Under the pieces are notes generated by a model. It was not told the DNA's origin, did no database searches, and saw only the letters and a program-made list of their open reading frames with translations. From the NCBI RefSeq assembly GCF_051020985.1, contig NW_027475130.1, positions 12,170,001-12,234,000 of the forward strand: 64,000 nucleotides of DNA, read 5' to 3'. Positions 1 to 11,110 of this stretch are shown here, one piece after another. Numbering within the stretch: position 1 is the first letter of the stretch; each line of letters opens with the position of its first letter. Source of the DNA: Nomia melanderi (lineage: Eukaryota > Arthropoda > Insecta > Hymenoptera > Halictidae). The position numbers and the translations under genes are program-made.

Positions 1-2025
1 CCTGACCCTGAGTGTCCGGCCCCATGAGACGGTGGTTGTCTCGGCCCCTGGAGGTCCGAGGACGTTCCCGCTTGCACAGATTCATGCGCCAGGGCATCCT
101 GCAGATAATTCACTTTGGTTTATTGCGCTATCTCTAATAGCACCCGAGATATCACCAGATATATACTGGATTTTCCCCTGACCCTGAGTATCCGGCCCCA
201 TGAGACGGTAGTTTTCTCGGCCCCTGGTGATCCGAGGTCGTTCCCGCTGCACAGATTCATGTGCCAGGGCCTCCTGCAGATAATTCACTTTGGTTTATTG
301 CGCTAACTCTAATAGCACCCGAGATATCACCAGATCTATATTGGATTTTCCCCAGACCCTGAGTGCCCGGCCCCATGAGACTGTGGTTTTTTCGGCCCCT
401 GGTGGTCCGACGTCGTTCCCGCTGCACAGATTCATGCGCCAGGGCCTCCTACAGACAATGCACTTTGATTTATTGCGCTATCTGTAATAGCACCCGAGAT
501 ATCACCAGATATATATTGGATTTTACCCTGACCCTGAGTGTCCGGCCCCATGAGACGGTGGTTGTCTCGGCCCCTGGAGGACCGAGGTCGTTCCCGCTGC
601 ACAGACTCATCCGCCAGGGCCTCCTACAGACAATGCACTTTGATTTATTGCGCTATCTGTAATAGCACCCGAGATATCACCAGATCTATATTGGATTTTC
701 CCCTGACCATGAGTGTCCGGCCCCATGAGACGGTGGTTTTCTCGGCCCCTGGTGGTCCGAGGTCGTTGCCGCTGCACAGGTTCATGCGCCAGGGCCTCCT
801 ACAGACAATGTACTTTGATTTATTGGGCTATCTGTAATAGCACCCGAGATATCACCAGATATATATTGGATTTTCCCCTGACCCTGAGTGTCCGGCCCCA
901 TGAGACTGTGGTTTTCTCGGCCCCTGGTGGTCCGAGGTCGTTCCCGCTGCACAGATTCATCCGCCAGGGCCTCCTACAGACAATGCACTTTGATTTATTG
1001 CGCTATCTGTAATAGCACCCGAGATATCACCAGATCTATATTGGATTTTCCCCTGACCCTGAGTGTCCGGCCCCATGAGACTGTGGTTTTCTCGGCCCCT
1101 GGTGGTCCGAGGTCGTTGCCGCTGCACAGGTTCATGCGCCAGGGCCTCCTACAGACAATGCCCTTTGATTTATTGCGCTATCTGTAATAGCACCCGAGAT
1201 ATCACCAGGTATATATTGGATTTTTCACTGACCCTGAGCGTCCGGCCCCATGAGACGGTCGTTTTCTCGGCCCCTGGTGGTCCGAGGTCGTTCCCGCTGC
1301 ACAGGTTCATGCGCCAGGGCCTCCTACAGACAATGCACTTTGATTTATTGCGCTATCTGTAATAGCACCCGAGATATCACCAGATATATATTGGATATTT
1401 CCCTCACTCTGAGTGTCCAGCCCCATGAGACGGTGGTTTTCTCGGCCCCTGGTGGTCCGAGGTCGTTCCCGCTGCACAGATGCATGCGCCAGGGCCTCCT
1501 GCAGATAATTCACTTTGGTTTATTGCGCTATCTCTAATAGCACCCGAGATATCACCAGATATATATTGGATTTTCCCCTGACCCTGAGAGTCCGTCCCCA
1601 TGAGACTGTGGTTTTCTCGGCCCCTGGTGGCCCGAGGTCGTTCCCGCTGCACAGATTCATGCGCCAGGGCCTCCTACAGACGATGCACTTTGATTTATTG
1701 CGCTATCTGTAATAGCACCCGTGATATCACCAGATATATATTGGATATTCCCCTGACCCTGAGTGTCCGGCCCCATGAGACGGTGGTTGTCTCGGCCCCT
1801 GGTGGTCCGAGGTCGTTCCCGCTGCACAGATTCATGCGCCAGGGCCTCCTACAGACAAAGCACTTTGATTTATGGCGCTATCTGTAATAGCACCCGAGAT
1901 ATCACCAGATATATATTGGATTTTTCACTGACCCTGAGTGTGCGGCCCCATGAGACGGTGTTTTTCTCGGACCCTGGTGGTCCGAGGTCGTTCCCGCTGC
2001 ACAGATTCATGCGCCAGGGCCTCCT
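1..2025. repeat. Left edge: satellite block homologous to the right domain
   Basis: The first 189 bases match 52,143-52,331, including the 176-bp-class insertion (CGCTTGCACAG near 70-80) and the TATACTGG variant. From about 380 to 2,025 the block parallels 56,198-57,843. The offset is 55,818 at both ends and 55,643 in between, so each copy has one monomer that the other lacks. Shared rare variants include CTGGAGGACCGAGG, a unit with GATATTTCCCTCACTC (1,393 and 57,036) and ATGGCGCTATC (near 1,872). The left edge thus belongs to the same subfamily as the far right of the window. Confidence 0.85.
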
Positions 2026-4012
2026 ACAGACAATGCACTTTGATTTATTGCGCTATCTGTAATAGCACCCGAGATATCACCAGATCTATATTGGATTTTC
2101 CCCTGACCCTGAGTGTCCGGCCCCATGAGACGGTGGTTGTCTCGGCCCCTGGTGGTCCGAGGTCGTTCCCGCTTCACAGATTCATGCGCCTGGGCATCCT
2201 GCAGATAATTCACTTTGGTTTATTGCGCTATCTCTAATAGCACCCGAGATATCACCAGATATATATTGGATTTTCCCCTGCCCCTGAGTGTCCGGCCCCA
2301 TGAGACTGTGGTTTTCTCGGCCCCTGGTGGTCCGAGGTCGTTCCCGCTGCACAGATTCATGCGCCAGGGCCTCCTGCAGATAATTCACTTTGGTTTATTG
2401 CGCTATCTGTAATAGCACCCGAGATATCACCAGATCTATATTGGATTTTCCCCTGACCCTGAGTATCCGGCCCCATGAGACTGTGGTTTTTTCGGCCCCT
2501 GGTGGTCCGAGGTCGTTCCCGCTGCACAGATTCATGCGCCAGGGCCTCCTGCAGATAATTCACTATGGTTTATTGCGCTATCTGTAATAGCACCCGAGAT
2601 ATCACCAGACATATATTGGATTTTCCCCTGACCCTGAGTGTCCGGCCCCATGAGACGATCGTTTTCTCGGCCCCTGGTGGTCCGAGGTCGTTCCCGCTGC
2701 ACAGGTTCATGCGCCAGGGCCTCCTACAGACAATGCACTTTGATTTATTGCGCTATCTGTAATAGCACCCGAGATATCACCAGGTATATACTAGATTTTC
2801 CCCAGACCCTGAGTGCCCGGCCCCATGAGACGGCGGTTGTCTCGGCCCCTGGTGGTCCTAGGTCGTTCCCGCTGCACAGATTCATGCGCCAGGGCCTCCT
2901 ACAGACAATGCACTTTGATTTATTGCGCTATCTGTAATAGCACCCGAGATATCACCAGATCTATATTGAATTTTCCCCTGACCCTGAGTATCCGGCCCCA
3001 TGAGACTGTGGTTTTTTCGGCCCCTGGTGGTCCGAGGTCGTTCCCGCTGCACAGATTCATGCGCCAGGGCCTCCTGCAGATAATTCACTTTGGTTTATTG
3101 CGCTATCTCTAATAGCACCCGAGATATCACCAGATATATATTGGATTTTCCCCTGACCCTGAGTGTCCGGCCCCATGAGACGGTGGTTGTCTCGGCCTCT
3201 GGAGGTCCGAGGTCGTTCCCGCTGCACAGGTTCATGCGCCAGGGCCTCCTACAGACAATGCCCTTTGATTTATTGCGCTATCTGTAATAGCACCCGAGAT
3301 ATCACCAGATATATATTGGATTTTTCACTGACCCTGAGCGTCCGGCCCCATGAGACGGTCGTTTTCTCGGCCCCTGGTGGTCCGAGGTCGTTCCCGCTGC
3401 ACAGATGCATGCGCCAGGGCCTCCTGCAGATAATTCACTTTCGTTTATTGCGCTATCTCTAATAGCACCCGAGATATCACCAGATATATATTGGATTTTC
3501 CCCTGACCCTGAGAGTCCGGCCCCATGAGACTGTGGTTTTTTCGGCCCCTGGTGGTCCGAGGTCGTTCCCGTTGCACAGATTCATGCGCCAGGGCCTCCT
3601 GCAGATAACTCACTTTGGTATATTGCGCTATCTCTAATAGCACCCGAGATATCACCAGATATATATTGGATTTTCCCCTGACCCTGAGAGTCCGGCCCCA
3701 TGAGACTGTGGTTTTTTCGGCCCCTGGTGGTCCGAGGTCGTTCCCGTTGCACAGATTCATGCGCCAGGGCCTCCTGCAGATAATTCACTTTGGTTTATTG
3801 CGCTATCTCTAATAGCACCCAAGATATCACCAGATATATATTGAATTTTTCCCTGACCCTGTGTGTCCGGCCCCATGAGACTGTGGTTTTCTCGGCCCCT
3901 GGTGGTCCGAGGTCGTTCCCCTTGCACAGATTCATGCGCCAGGGCCTCCTGCAGATAATTCACTTTGATTTATTGCGCTATCTCTAATAGCACCCAAGAT
4001 ATCACCAGATAA
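2026..4012. repeat. Satellite block, left subfamily
   Basis: About 11 monomers. The part from about 2,350 to 3,100 resembles 43.5-44.4 kb in the right domain: a BglII-type unit, then the CCAGACATATATTGG unit, then a CCTAGG-bearing unit. The part from about 2,830 is the start of a duplication whose second copy begins near 6,160. A one-monomer tandem duplication lies at about 3,440-3,790, where two adjacent units share CCGTTGCACAG and GAGAGTCCGG. The second copy has only one such unit, so the offset falls from 3,324 to 3,149 here. No gene or RNA signal is seen. Confidence 0.85.
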
Positions 4013-5931
4013 ATATTGGATTTTTCCCTGGCCCAGAGTGTCCGGCCCCCTCGAGACGGTGCTTTCCTCGGCCCCAGGTGGTCCGAGGTCGTTCCCGCTG
4101 CACAGCTTCAGGCGCCAGGGCCTCCTGCAGATAACTCACTTTGGTTTATTGCGCTATCTCTAATAGCACCCGAGATATCACCAGATATATTGGATTTTTC
4201 CCTGACCCTGAGTGTCCGGCCCCTTGAGACGGTGGTTTTCTCGGCCCCTGGTGGTACGAGGTCGTTCCCGCTGCACAGATTCATGCGCCAGGGCCTCCTG
4301 CAGATAATTCACTTTGGTTTATTGCGCTATCTCTAATAGCGCCCGAGATATCAACAGATATATATTGGATTTTCCCCTGACCCTGAGTGTCCGGCCCCTT
4401 GAGACTGTCGTTTTCTCGGCCCCTGTTGGTCCGAGGTCGTTCCCGTTGCACAGATTCATGCGCCAGGGCCTCCTGCAGATAATTCACTTCGGTTTATTGC
4501 GCTATCTCTAATAACACCCGAGATATCACCAGATATATATTGGATTTTTCACTGACCCTGAGCGTCCGGCCCGATGAGACGGTCGTTTTCTCGGCCCCTG
4601 GTGGTCCGAGAACGTTCCCGCTGCACAGATTCATGCGCCAGCGTCTCCTACAGACAATGCACTTTGATTTATTGCGCTATCTGTAATAGCACCCAAGATA
4701 TCACCAGATATATATTGGATTTTTCACTGACCCTGAGTGTCCTGCCCCATGAGACGGTGGTTTTCTCGGCCCCTGGTGTTCCGAGGTCGTTCCCGCTGCA
4801 CAGATTCATGCGCCAGGGCCTCCTACAGACAATGCACTTTGATTTATTGCGCTATCTCTAATAGCACCCGAGATATCACCAGATATATATTGGATTTTCC
4901 CCTGACCCTGAGTGTCCGGCCCCATGAGACTGTGGTTTTCTCGGCCCCTGGTGGTCCTAGGTCGTTCCCGCTGCACTGATGCATGCGCCAGGGCCTCCTG
5001 CAGATAATTCCCTTTGGCTTATTGCGCTATCTCTAATAGCGCCCGAGATATCACCAGATATATATTGGATTTTTCCCTGACCCTGAGTGTCCGGCCCCAT
5101 GAGACTGCGGTTTTCTCGGCCCCTGGTGGTCCGAGGTCGTTCCCGCTGCACACATTCATGCGCCAGGGCCTCCTACAGACAATGCACTATGATTTATTGC
5201 GCTATCTGTAATAGCACCCGAGATATCACCAGATATATATTGGATTTTTCCCTGACCCTGAGTGTCCGGCCCCATGAGACGGTGGATGTCTCGGCCCCTG
5301 ATGGTCCGAGATCGTTCCCGCTGCACAGATTCATGCGCCAGGGCCTCCTGCAGACAATTCACTTTGGTTTATTGCGCTATCTCTAATAGCACCCGAGATA
5401 TCACCAGATATATATTGGATTTTTCCCCGACCCTGAGTGTCCGGCCCCATGAGACGGTGGTTTTCTCGGCCGCTGGTGGTCCAAAGTCGTTCCCGCTGCA
5501 CAGATTCATGCGCCAGGACCTCCTACAGACAATGCACTTTGATTTATTGCGCTATCTGTAATAGCACCCGATATATCACCAGATATATATTGGATTTTAC
5601 CCTGACCCTGAGTGTCCGGCCCCATGAGACGGTCGTTGTCTCGGCCCCTGGCGGTCCGAGGACGTCCCCGCTGCACAGATTCATGCGCCAGGGCCTCCTA
5701 CAGGTAATGCACTTTCATTTATTGCGCTATCTGTAATAGCACCCGAGATATCACCAGATATATATTGGATTTTCCCCTGACCCTGAGTGTCCGGCCCCAT
5801 GAGACTGTGGTTTTCTCGGCCCCTGGTGGTCCGAGGTCGTTCCCGCTGCACAGATTCATGCGCCAGGGCCTCCTACAGACAATGCACTTTGATTTATTGC
5901 GCTATCTGTTATAGCACCCGAGATATCACCA
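4013..5931. repeat. Block A, copy 1 (about 11 monomers)
   Basis: Matches 7,687-9,605 at a constant offset of 3,674 with a single difference seen by eye (A at 4,802, T at 8,476). It contains a conspicuously diverged monomer at its start (CTGGCCCAGAG, a one-base insertion giving CTCGAG at 4,050-4,055, and CTTCAGGCGCC), then a unit lacking 2 bp in the AT-rich part (CCAGATATATTGG near 4,181). Other markers are CCCGATGAGACGG, GCCAGCGTCTCC, GTCCTGCCCC, GCACTGATGCATGCG and GATGGTCCGAGATCG. Confidence 0.93.
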
Positions 5932-7686
5932 GGTATATACTGGATTTTCCCCAGACCCTGAGTGCCCGGCCCCATGAGACGGTGGTTTTCTCGGCCCCTG
6001 GTGGTCCGAGGTCGTTGCCGCTTCACAGATTCATGCGCCAGGGCCTCTTACAGACAATGCACTTTGATTTATTGCGCTATCTGTAATAGCACCCGAGATA
6101 TCACCAGATATATATTGGATTTTCCCCTGACCCTGAGTGTCCGGCCCCATGAGACGGCGGTTGTCTCGGCCCCTGGTGGTCCTAGGTCGTTCCCGCTGCA
6201 CAGATTCATGCGCCAGGGCCTCCTACAGACAATGCACTTTGATTTATTGCGCTATCTGTAATAGCACCCGAGATATCACCAGATCTATATTGAATTTTCC
6301 CCTGACCCTGAGTATCCGGCCCCATGAGACTGTGGTTTTTTCGGCCCCTGGTGGTCCGAGGTCGTTCCCGCTGCACAGATTCATGCGCCAGGGCCTCCTG
6401 CAGATAATTCACTTTGGTTTATTGCGCTATCTCTAATAGCACCCGAGATATCACCAGATATATATCGGATTTTCCCCTGACCCTGAGTGTCCGGCCCCAT
6501 GAGACGGTGGTTGTCTCGGCCTCTGGAGGTCCGAGGTCGTTCCCGCTGCACAGGTTCATGCGCCAGGGCCTCCTACAGACAATGCCCTTTGATTTATTGC
6601 GCTATCTGTAATAGCACCCGAGATATCACCAGATATATATTGGATTTTTCACTGACCCTGAGCGTCCGGCCCCATGAGACGGTCGTTTTCTCGGCCCCTG
6701 GTGGTCCGAGGTCGTTCCCGCTGCACAGATGCATGCGCCAGGGCCTCCTGCAGATAATTCACTTTCGTTTATTGCGCTATCTCTAATAGCACCCGAGATA
6801 TCACCAGATATATATTGGATTTTCCCCTGACCCTGAGAGTCCGGCCCCATGAGACTGTGGTTTTTTCGGCCCCTGGTGGTCCGAGGTCGTTCCCGTTGCA
6901 CAGATTCATGCGCCAGGGCCTCCTGCAGATAATTCACTTTGGTTTATTGCGCTATCTCTAATAGCACCCAAGATATCACCAGATATATATTGAATTTTTC
7001 CCTGACCCTGTGTGTCCGGCCCCATGAGACTGTGGTTTTCTCGGCCCCTGGTGGTCCGAGGTCGTTCCCCTTGCACAGATTCATGCGCCAGGGCCTCCTG
7101 CAGATAATTCACTTTGATTTATTGCGCTATCTCTAATAGCACCCAAGATATCACTAGATAAATATTGGATTTTCCCCTGACCCTGAGTGTCCGGCCCCAT
7201 AAGACGGTGGTTTTCTCGGCCCCTGATGGTCCGAGGTCGTTCCCGCTGGCCACATTTATGCGCCAGGGCCTCCTACAGACAATGCACTTTGATTTATTGC
7301 GCTGTCTGTAATAGCACCAGAGATATCACCAGATATATATTGGATTTTCCCCTGACCCTGAGTGTCCGGCCCCTTGAGACTGTCGTTTTCTCGGCCCCTG
7401 GTGGTCCGAGGTCGTTCCCGTTGCACAGATTCATGCGCCAGGGCCTCCTGCAGATAATTCACCTTGGTTTATTGCGCTATCTCTAATAGCACCCGAGATA
7501 TCACCAGATATATATTGGATTTTCCCCTGACCCTGAGTGTCCGGCCCCATGAGACTGTAGTTTTCTCGGCCCCTGGTGGTCCTAGGTCGTTCCCGCTGCA
7601 CAGATTCATGCGCCAGGGCCTCCTACAGACAATGCACTTTGATTTATTGCGTTATCTGTAATAGCACCCGAGATATCACCACATAT
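5932..7686. repeat. Second copy of the 2.8-4.0 kb block plus three extra monomers
   Basis: Begins with a unit carrying CCAGGTATATACTGG and CGTTGCCGCTTCAC, also found at 43.9, 46.0, 47.9 and 57.9 kb. From about 6,160 to 6,780 it copies about 2,836-3,456 (offset 3,324), and from about 6,795 to 7,169 it copies 3,646-4,020 (offset 3,149). About 525 bp (7,170-7,686, three monomers) then follow that the first copy lacks. Together with block A this makes a partial 3.1-3.4 kb duplication, about 19 monomers per unit. Confidence 0.85.
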
Positions 7687-9605
7687 ATATTGGATTTTTC
7701 CCTGGCCCAGAGTGTCCGGCCCCCTCGAGACGGTGCTTTCCTCGGCCCCAGGTGGTCCGAGGTCGTTCCCGCTGCACAGCTTCAGGCGCCAGGGCCTCCT
7801 GCAGATAACTCACTTTGGTTTATTGCGCTATCTCTAATAGCACCCGAGATATCACCAGATATATTGGATTTTTCCCTGACCCTGAGTGTCCGGCCCCTTG
7901 AGACGGTGGTTTTCTCGGCCCCTGGTGGTACGAGGTCGTTCCCGCTGCACAGATTCATGCGCCAGGGCCTCCTGCAGATAATTCACTTTGGTTTATTGCG
8001 CTATCTCTAATAGCGCCCGAGATATCAACAGATATATATTGGATTTTCCCCTGACCCTGAGTGTCCGGCCCCTTGAGACTGTCGTTTTCTCGGCCCCTGT
8101 TGGTCCGAGGTCGTTCCCGTTGCACAGATTCATGCGCCAGGGCCTCCTGCAGATAATTCACTTCGGTTTATTGCGCTATCTCTAATAACACCCGAGATAT
8201 CACCAGATATATATTGGATTTTTCACTGACCCTGAGCGTCCGGCCCGATGAGACGGTCGTTTTCTCGGCCCCTGGTGGTCCGAGAACGTTCCCGCTGCAC
8301 AGATTCATGCGCCAGCGTCTCCTACAGACAATGCACTTTGATTTATTGCGCTATCTGTAATAGCACCCAAGATATCACCAGATATATATTGGATTTTTCA
8401 CTGACCCTGAGTGTCCTGCCCCATGAGACGGTGGTTTTCTCGGCCCCTGGTGTTCCGAGGTCGTTCCCGCTGCACTGATTCATGCGCCAGGGCCTCCTAC
8501 AGACAATGCACTTTGATTTATTGCGCTATCTCTAATAGCACCCGAGATATCACCAGATATATATTGGATTTTCCCCTGACCCTGAGTGTCCGGCCCCATG
8601 AGACTGTGGTTTTCTCGGCCCCTGGTGGTCCTAGGTCGTTCCCGCTGCACTGATGCATGCGCCAGGGCCTCCTGCAGATAATTCCCTTTGGCTTATTGCG
8701 CTATCTCTAATAGCGCCCGAGATATCACCAGATATATATTGGATTTTTCCCTGACCCTGAGTGTCCGGCCCCATGAGACTGCGGTTTTCTCGGCCCCTGG
8801 TGGTCCGAGGTCGTTCCCGCTGCACACATTCATGCGCCAGGGCCTCCTACAGACAATGCACTATGATTTATTGCGCTATCTGTAATAGCACCCGAGATAT
8901 CACCAGATATATATTGGATTTTTCCCTGACCCTGAGTGTCCGGCCCCATGAGACGGTGGATGTCTCGGCCCCTGATGGTCCGAGATCGTTCCCGCTGCAC
9001 AGATTCATGCGCCAGGGCCTCCTGCAGACAATTCACTTTGGTTTATTGCGCTATCTCTAATAGCACCCGAGATATCACCAGATATATATTGGATTTTTCC
9101 CCGACCCTGAGTGTCCGGCCCCATGAGACGGTGGTTTTCTCGGCCGCTGGTGGTCCAAAGTCGTTCCCGCTGCACAGATTCATGCGCCAGGACCTCCTAC
9201 AGACAATGCACTTTGATTTATTGCGCTATCTGTAATAGCACCCGATATATCACCAGATATATATTGGATTTTACCCTGACCCTGAGTGTCCGGCCCCATG
9301 AGACGGTCGTTGTCTCGGCCCCTGGCGGTCCGAGGACGTCCCCGCTGCACAGATTCATGCGCCAGGGCCTCCTACAGGTAATGCACTTTCATTTATTGCG
9401 CTATCTGTAATAGCACCCGAGATATCACCAGATATATATTGGATTTTCCCCTGACCCTGAGTGTCCGGCCCCATGAGACTGTGGTTTTCTCGGCCCCTGG
9501 TGGTCCGAGGTCGTTCCCGCTGCACAGATTCATGCGCCAGGGCCTCCTACAGACAATGCACTTTGATTTATTGCGCTATCTGTTATAGCACCCGAGATAT
9601 CACCA
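7687..9605. repeat. Block A, copy 2
   Basis: Near-identical to 4,013-5,931. It retains every odd feature of copy 1, including the CTCGAG at 7,724-7,729, the 2-bp deletion near 7,855, CGGCCGCTGGTGGTCCAAAG and CCCGATATATCACC. The flanking sequence differs on both sides, so the copy boundary is defined to within a few bases. Confidence 0.93.
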
Positions 9606-11110
9606 GATATATATTGGATTTTACCCTGACCCTGAGTGTCCGGCCCCATGAGACGGTCGTTGTCTCGGCCCCTGGAGGTCCGACGACGTTCCCGCTGCAC
9701 AGATTCATGCGCCAGGGCCTCCTACAGGTAATGCACTTTGATTTATTGCGCTATCTGTAATAGCACCCGAGATATCACCAGATCTATATTGGATTTTCCC
9801 CTGACCCTGAGTGTCCGGCCCCATGAGACTGTGGTTTTCTCGGCCCCTGGTGGTCCGAGGACGTTCCCGTTGCACAGATTCATGCGCCCGGGCCTCCTGC
9901 AGATAATTCACTTTGGTTTATTGCGCTATCTGTGATAGCACCCGAGATATCACCAGATCTATATTGGATTTTCCCCTGACTCTGAGTGCCCGGCCCCATG
10001 AGACTGTGGTTTTCTCGGCCCCTGGTGGTCCGAGGTCGTTCCCGCTGCACAGATTCATGCGCCAGGGCCTCCTACAGGTAATGCACTTTGATTTATTGCG
10101 CTATCTGTAATAGCACCCGAGATATCACCAGATATATATTGGATTTTCCCCTGACCCTGAGTGTCCGGCCCCATGAGACTGTGGTTTTCTCGGCCCCTGG
10201 TGGTCCTAGGTCGTTCCCGCTGCACTGATGCATGCGCCAGGGCCTCCTGCAGATAATTCCCTTTGGCTTATTGCGCTATCTCTAATAGCGCCCGAGATAT
10301 CACCAGATATATATTGGATTTTTCCCTGACCCTGAGTGTCCGGCCCCATGAGACTGCGGTTTTCTCGGCCCCTGGTGGTCCGAGGTCGTTCCCGCTGCAC
10401 ACATTCATGCGACAGGGCCTCCTGCAGATAATTCACTTTAGTTTATTGCGCTATCTTTAATAGCACCCGAGATATCACCAGATATATATTGGATTTTCCC
10501 CTGACCCTGAGTGTCCGGCCCCATGAGACTCGTTTTCTCGGCCCCTGGTGGTCCGAGGTCGTTCCCGTTGCACAGATTCATGCGCCAGGGCCTCCTGCAG
10601 ATAATTCACTTTGGTTTATTGCGCTATCTCTAATAGCACCCAAGATATCACCAGATATATATTGAATTTTTCCCTGACCCTGTGTGTCCGGCCCCATGAG
10701 ACTGTGGTTTTCTCGGCCCCTGGTGGTCCGAGGTCGTTCCCCTTGCACAGATTCATGCGCCAGGGCCTCCTGCAGATAATTCACTTTGATTTATTGCGCT
10801 ATCTGTAATAGCACCCGAGATATCACCAGATAGATATTGGATTTTTCACTGACCCTAAGTGTCCGGCCCCTCGGGACGGTGGTTTTCTCGGCCCCTGGTG
10901 GTCCGAGGTCGTTCCCGCTGCACAGATTCATGCGCCAGGGCCTCCTACAGACAATGCACTTTGGTTTATTGCGCTATCTCTAATAACACCCGAGATATCA
11001 CCAGATATATATTGGATTTTTCCCCGACCCTGAGTGTCCGGCCCCATGAGACGGTGGTTTTCTCGGCCGCTGGTGGTCCGAGGTCGTTCCCGCTGGCCAG
11101 ATTCATGCGC
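9606..11110. repeat. Satellite block paralleling 15.7-17.2 kb
   Basis: About nine monomers, including CAGGTAATGCAC units and units with a BglII site (AGATCT in the AT-rich part). From about 9,790 it follows 15,913 onward (offset 6,123). The later copy has one extra monomer near 16.4 kb, and this copy has a private 2-bp deletion (GAGACTCGTTTTC near 10,530), so the offset becomes 6,298 minus 175 plus 2, or 6,125. Part of it (9,606-10,110) also parallels 12,054-12,558. Confidence 0.8.

Noticed and set aside
3302..3760. Longest reading frame on the minus strand (152 codons)
   Set aside because: It spans nearly three monomers only because substitutions there remove the usual stops. The near-identical block at 6,626-6,937 gives a shorter frame because it has one monomer fewer.
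7576..8010. 144-codon reading frame on the plus strand
   Set aside because: It results from the 1-bp insertion and 2-bp deletion in the diverged block A monomers joining frames. The first copy of block A gives only a 106-codon frame in the same place.
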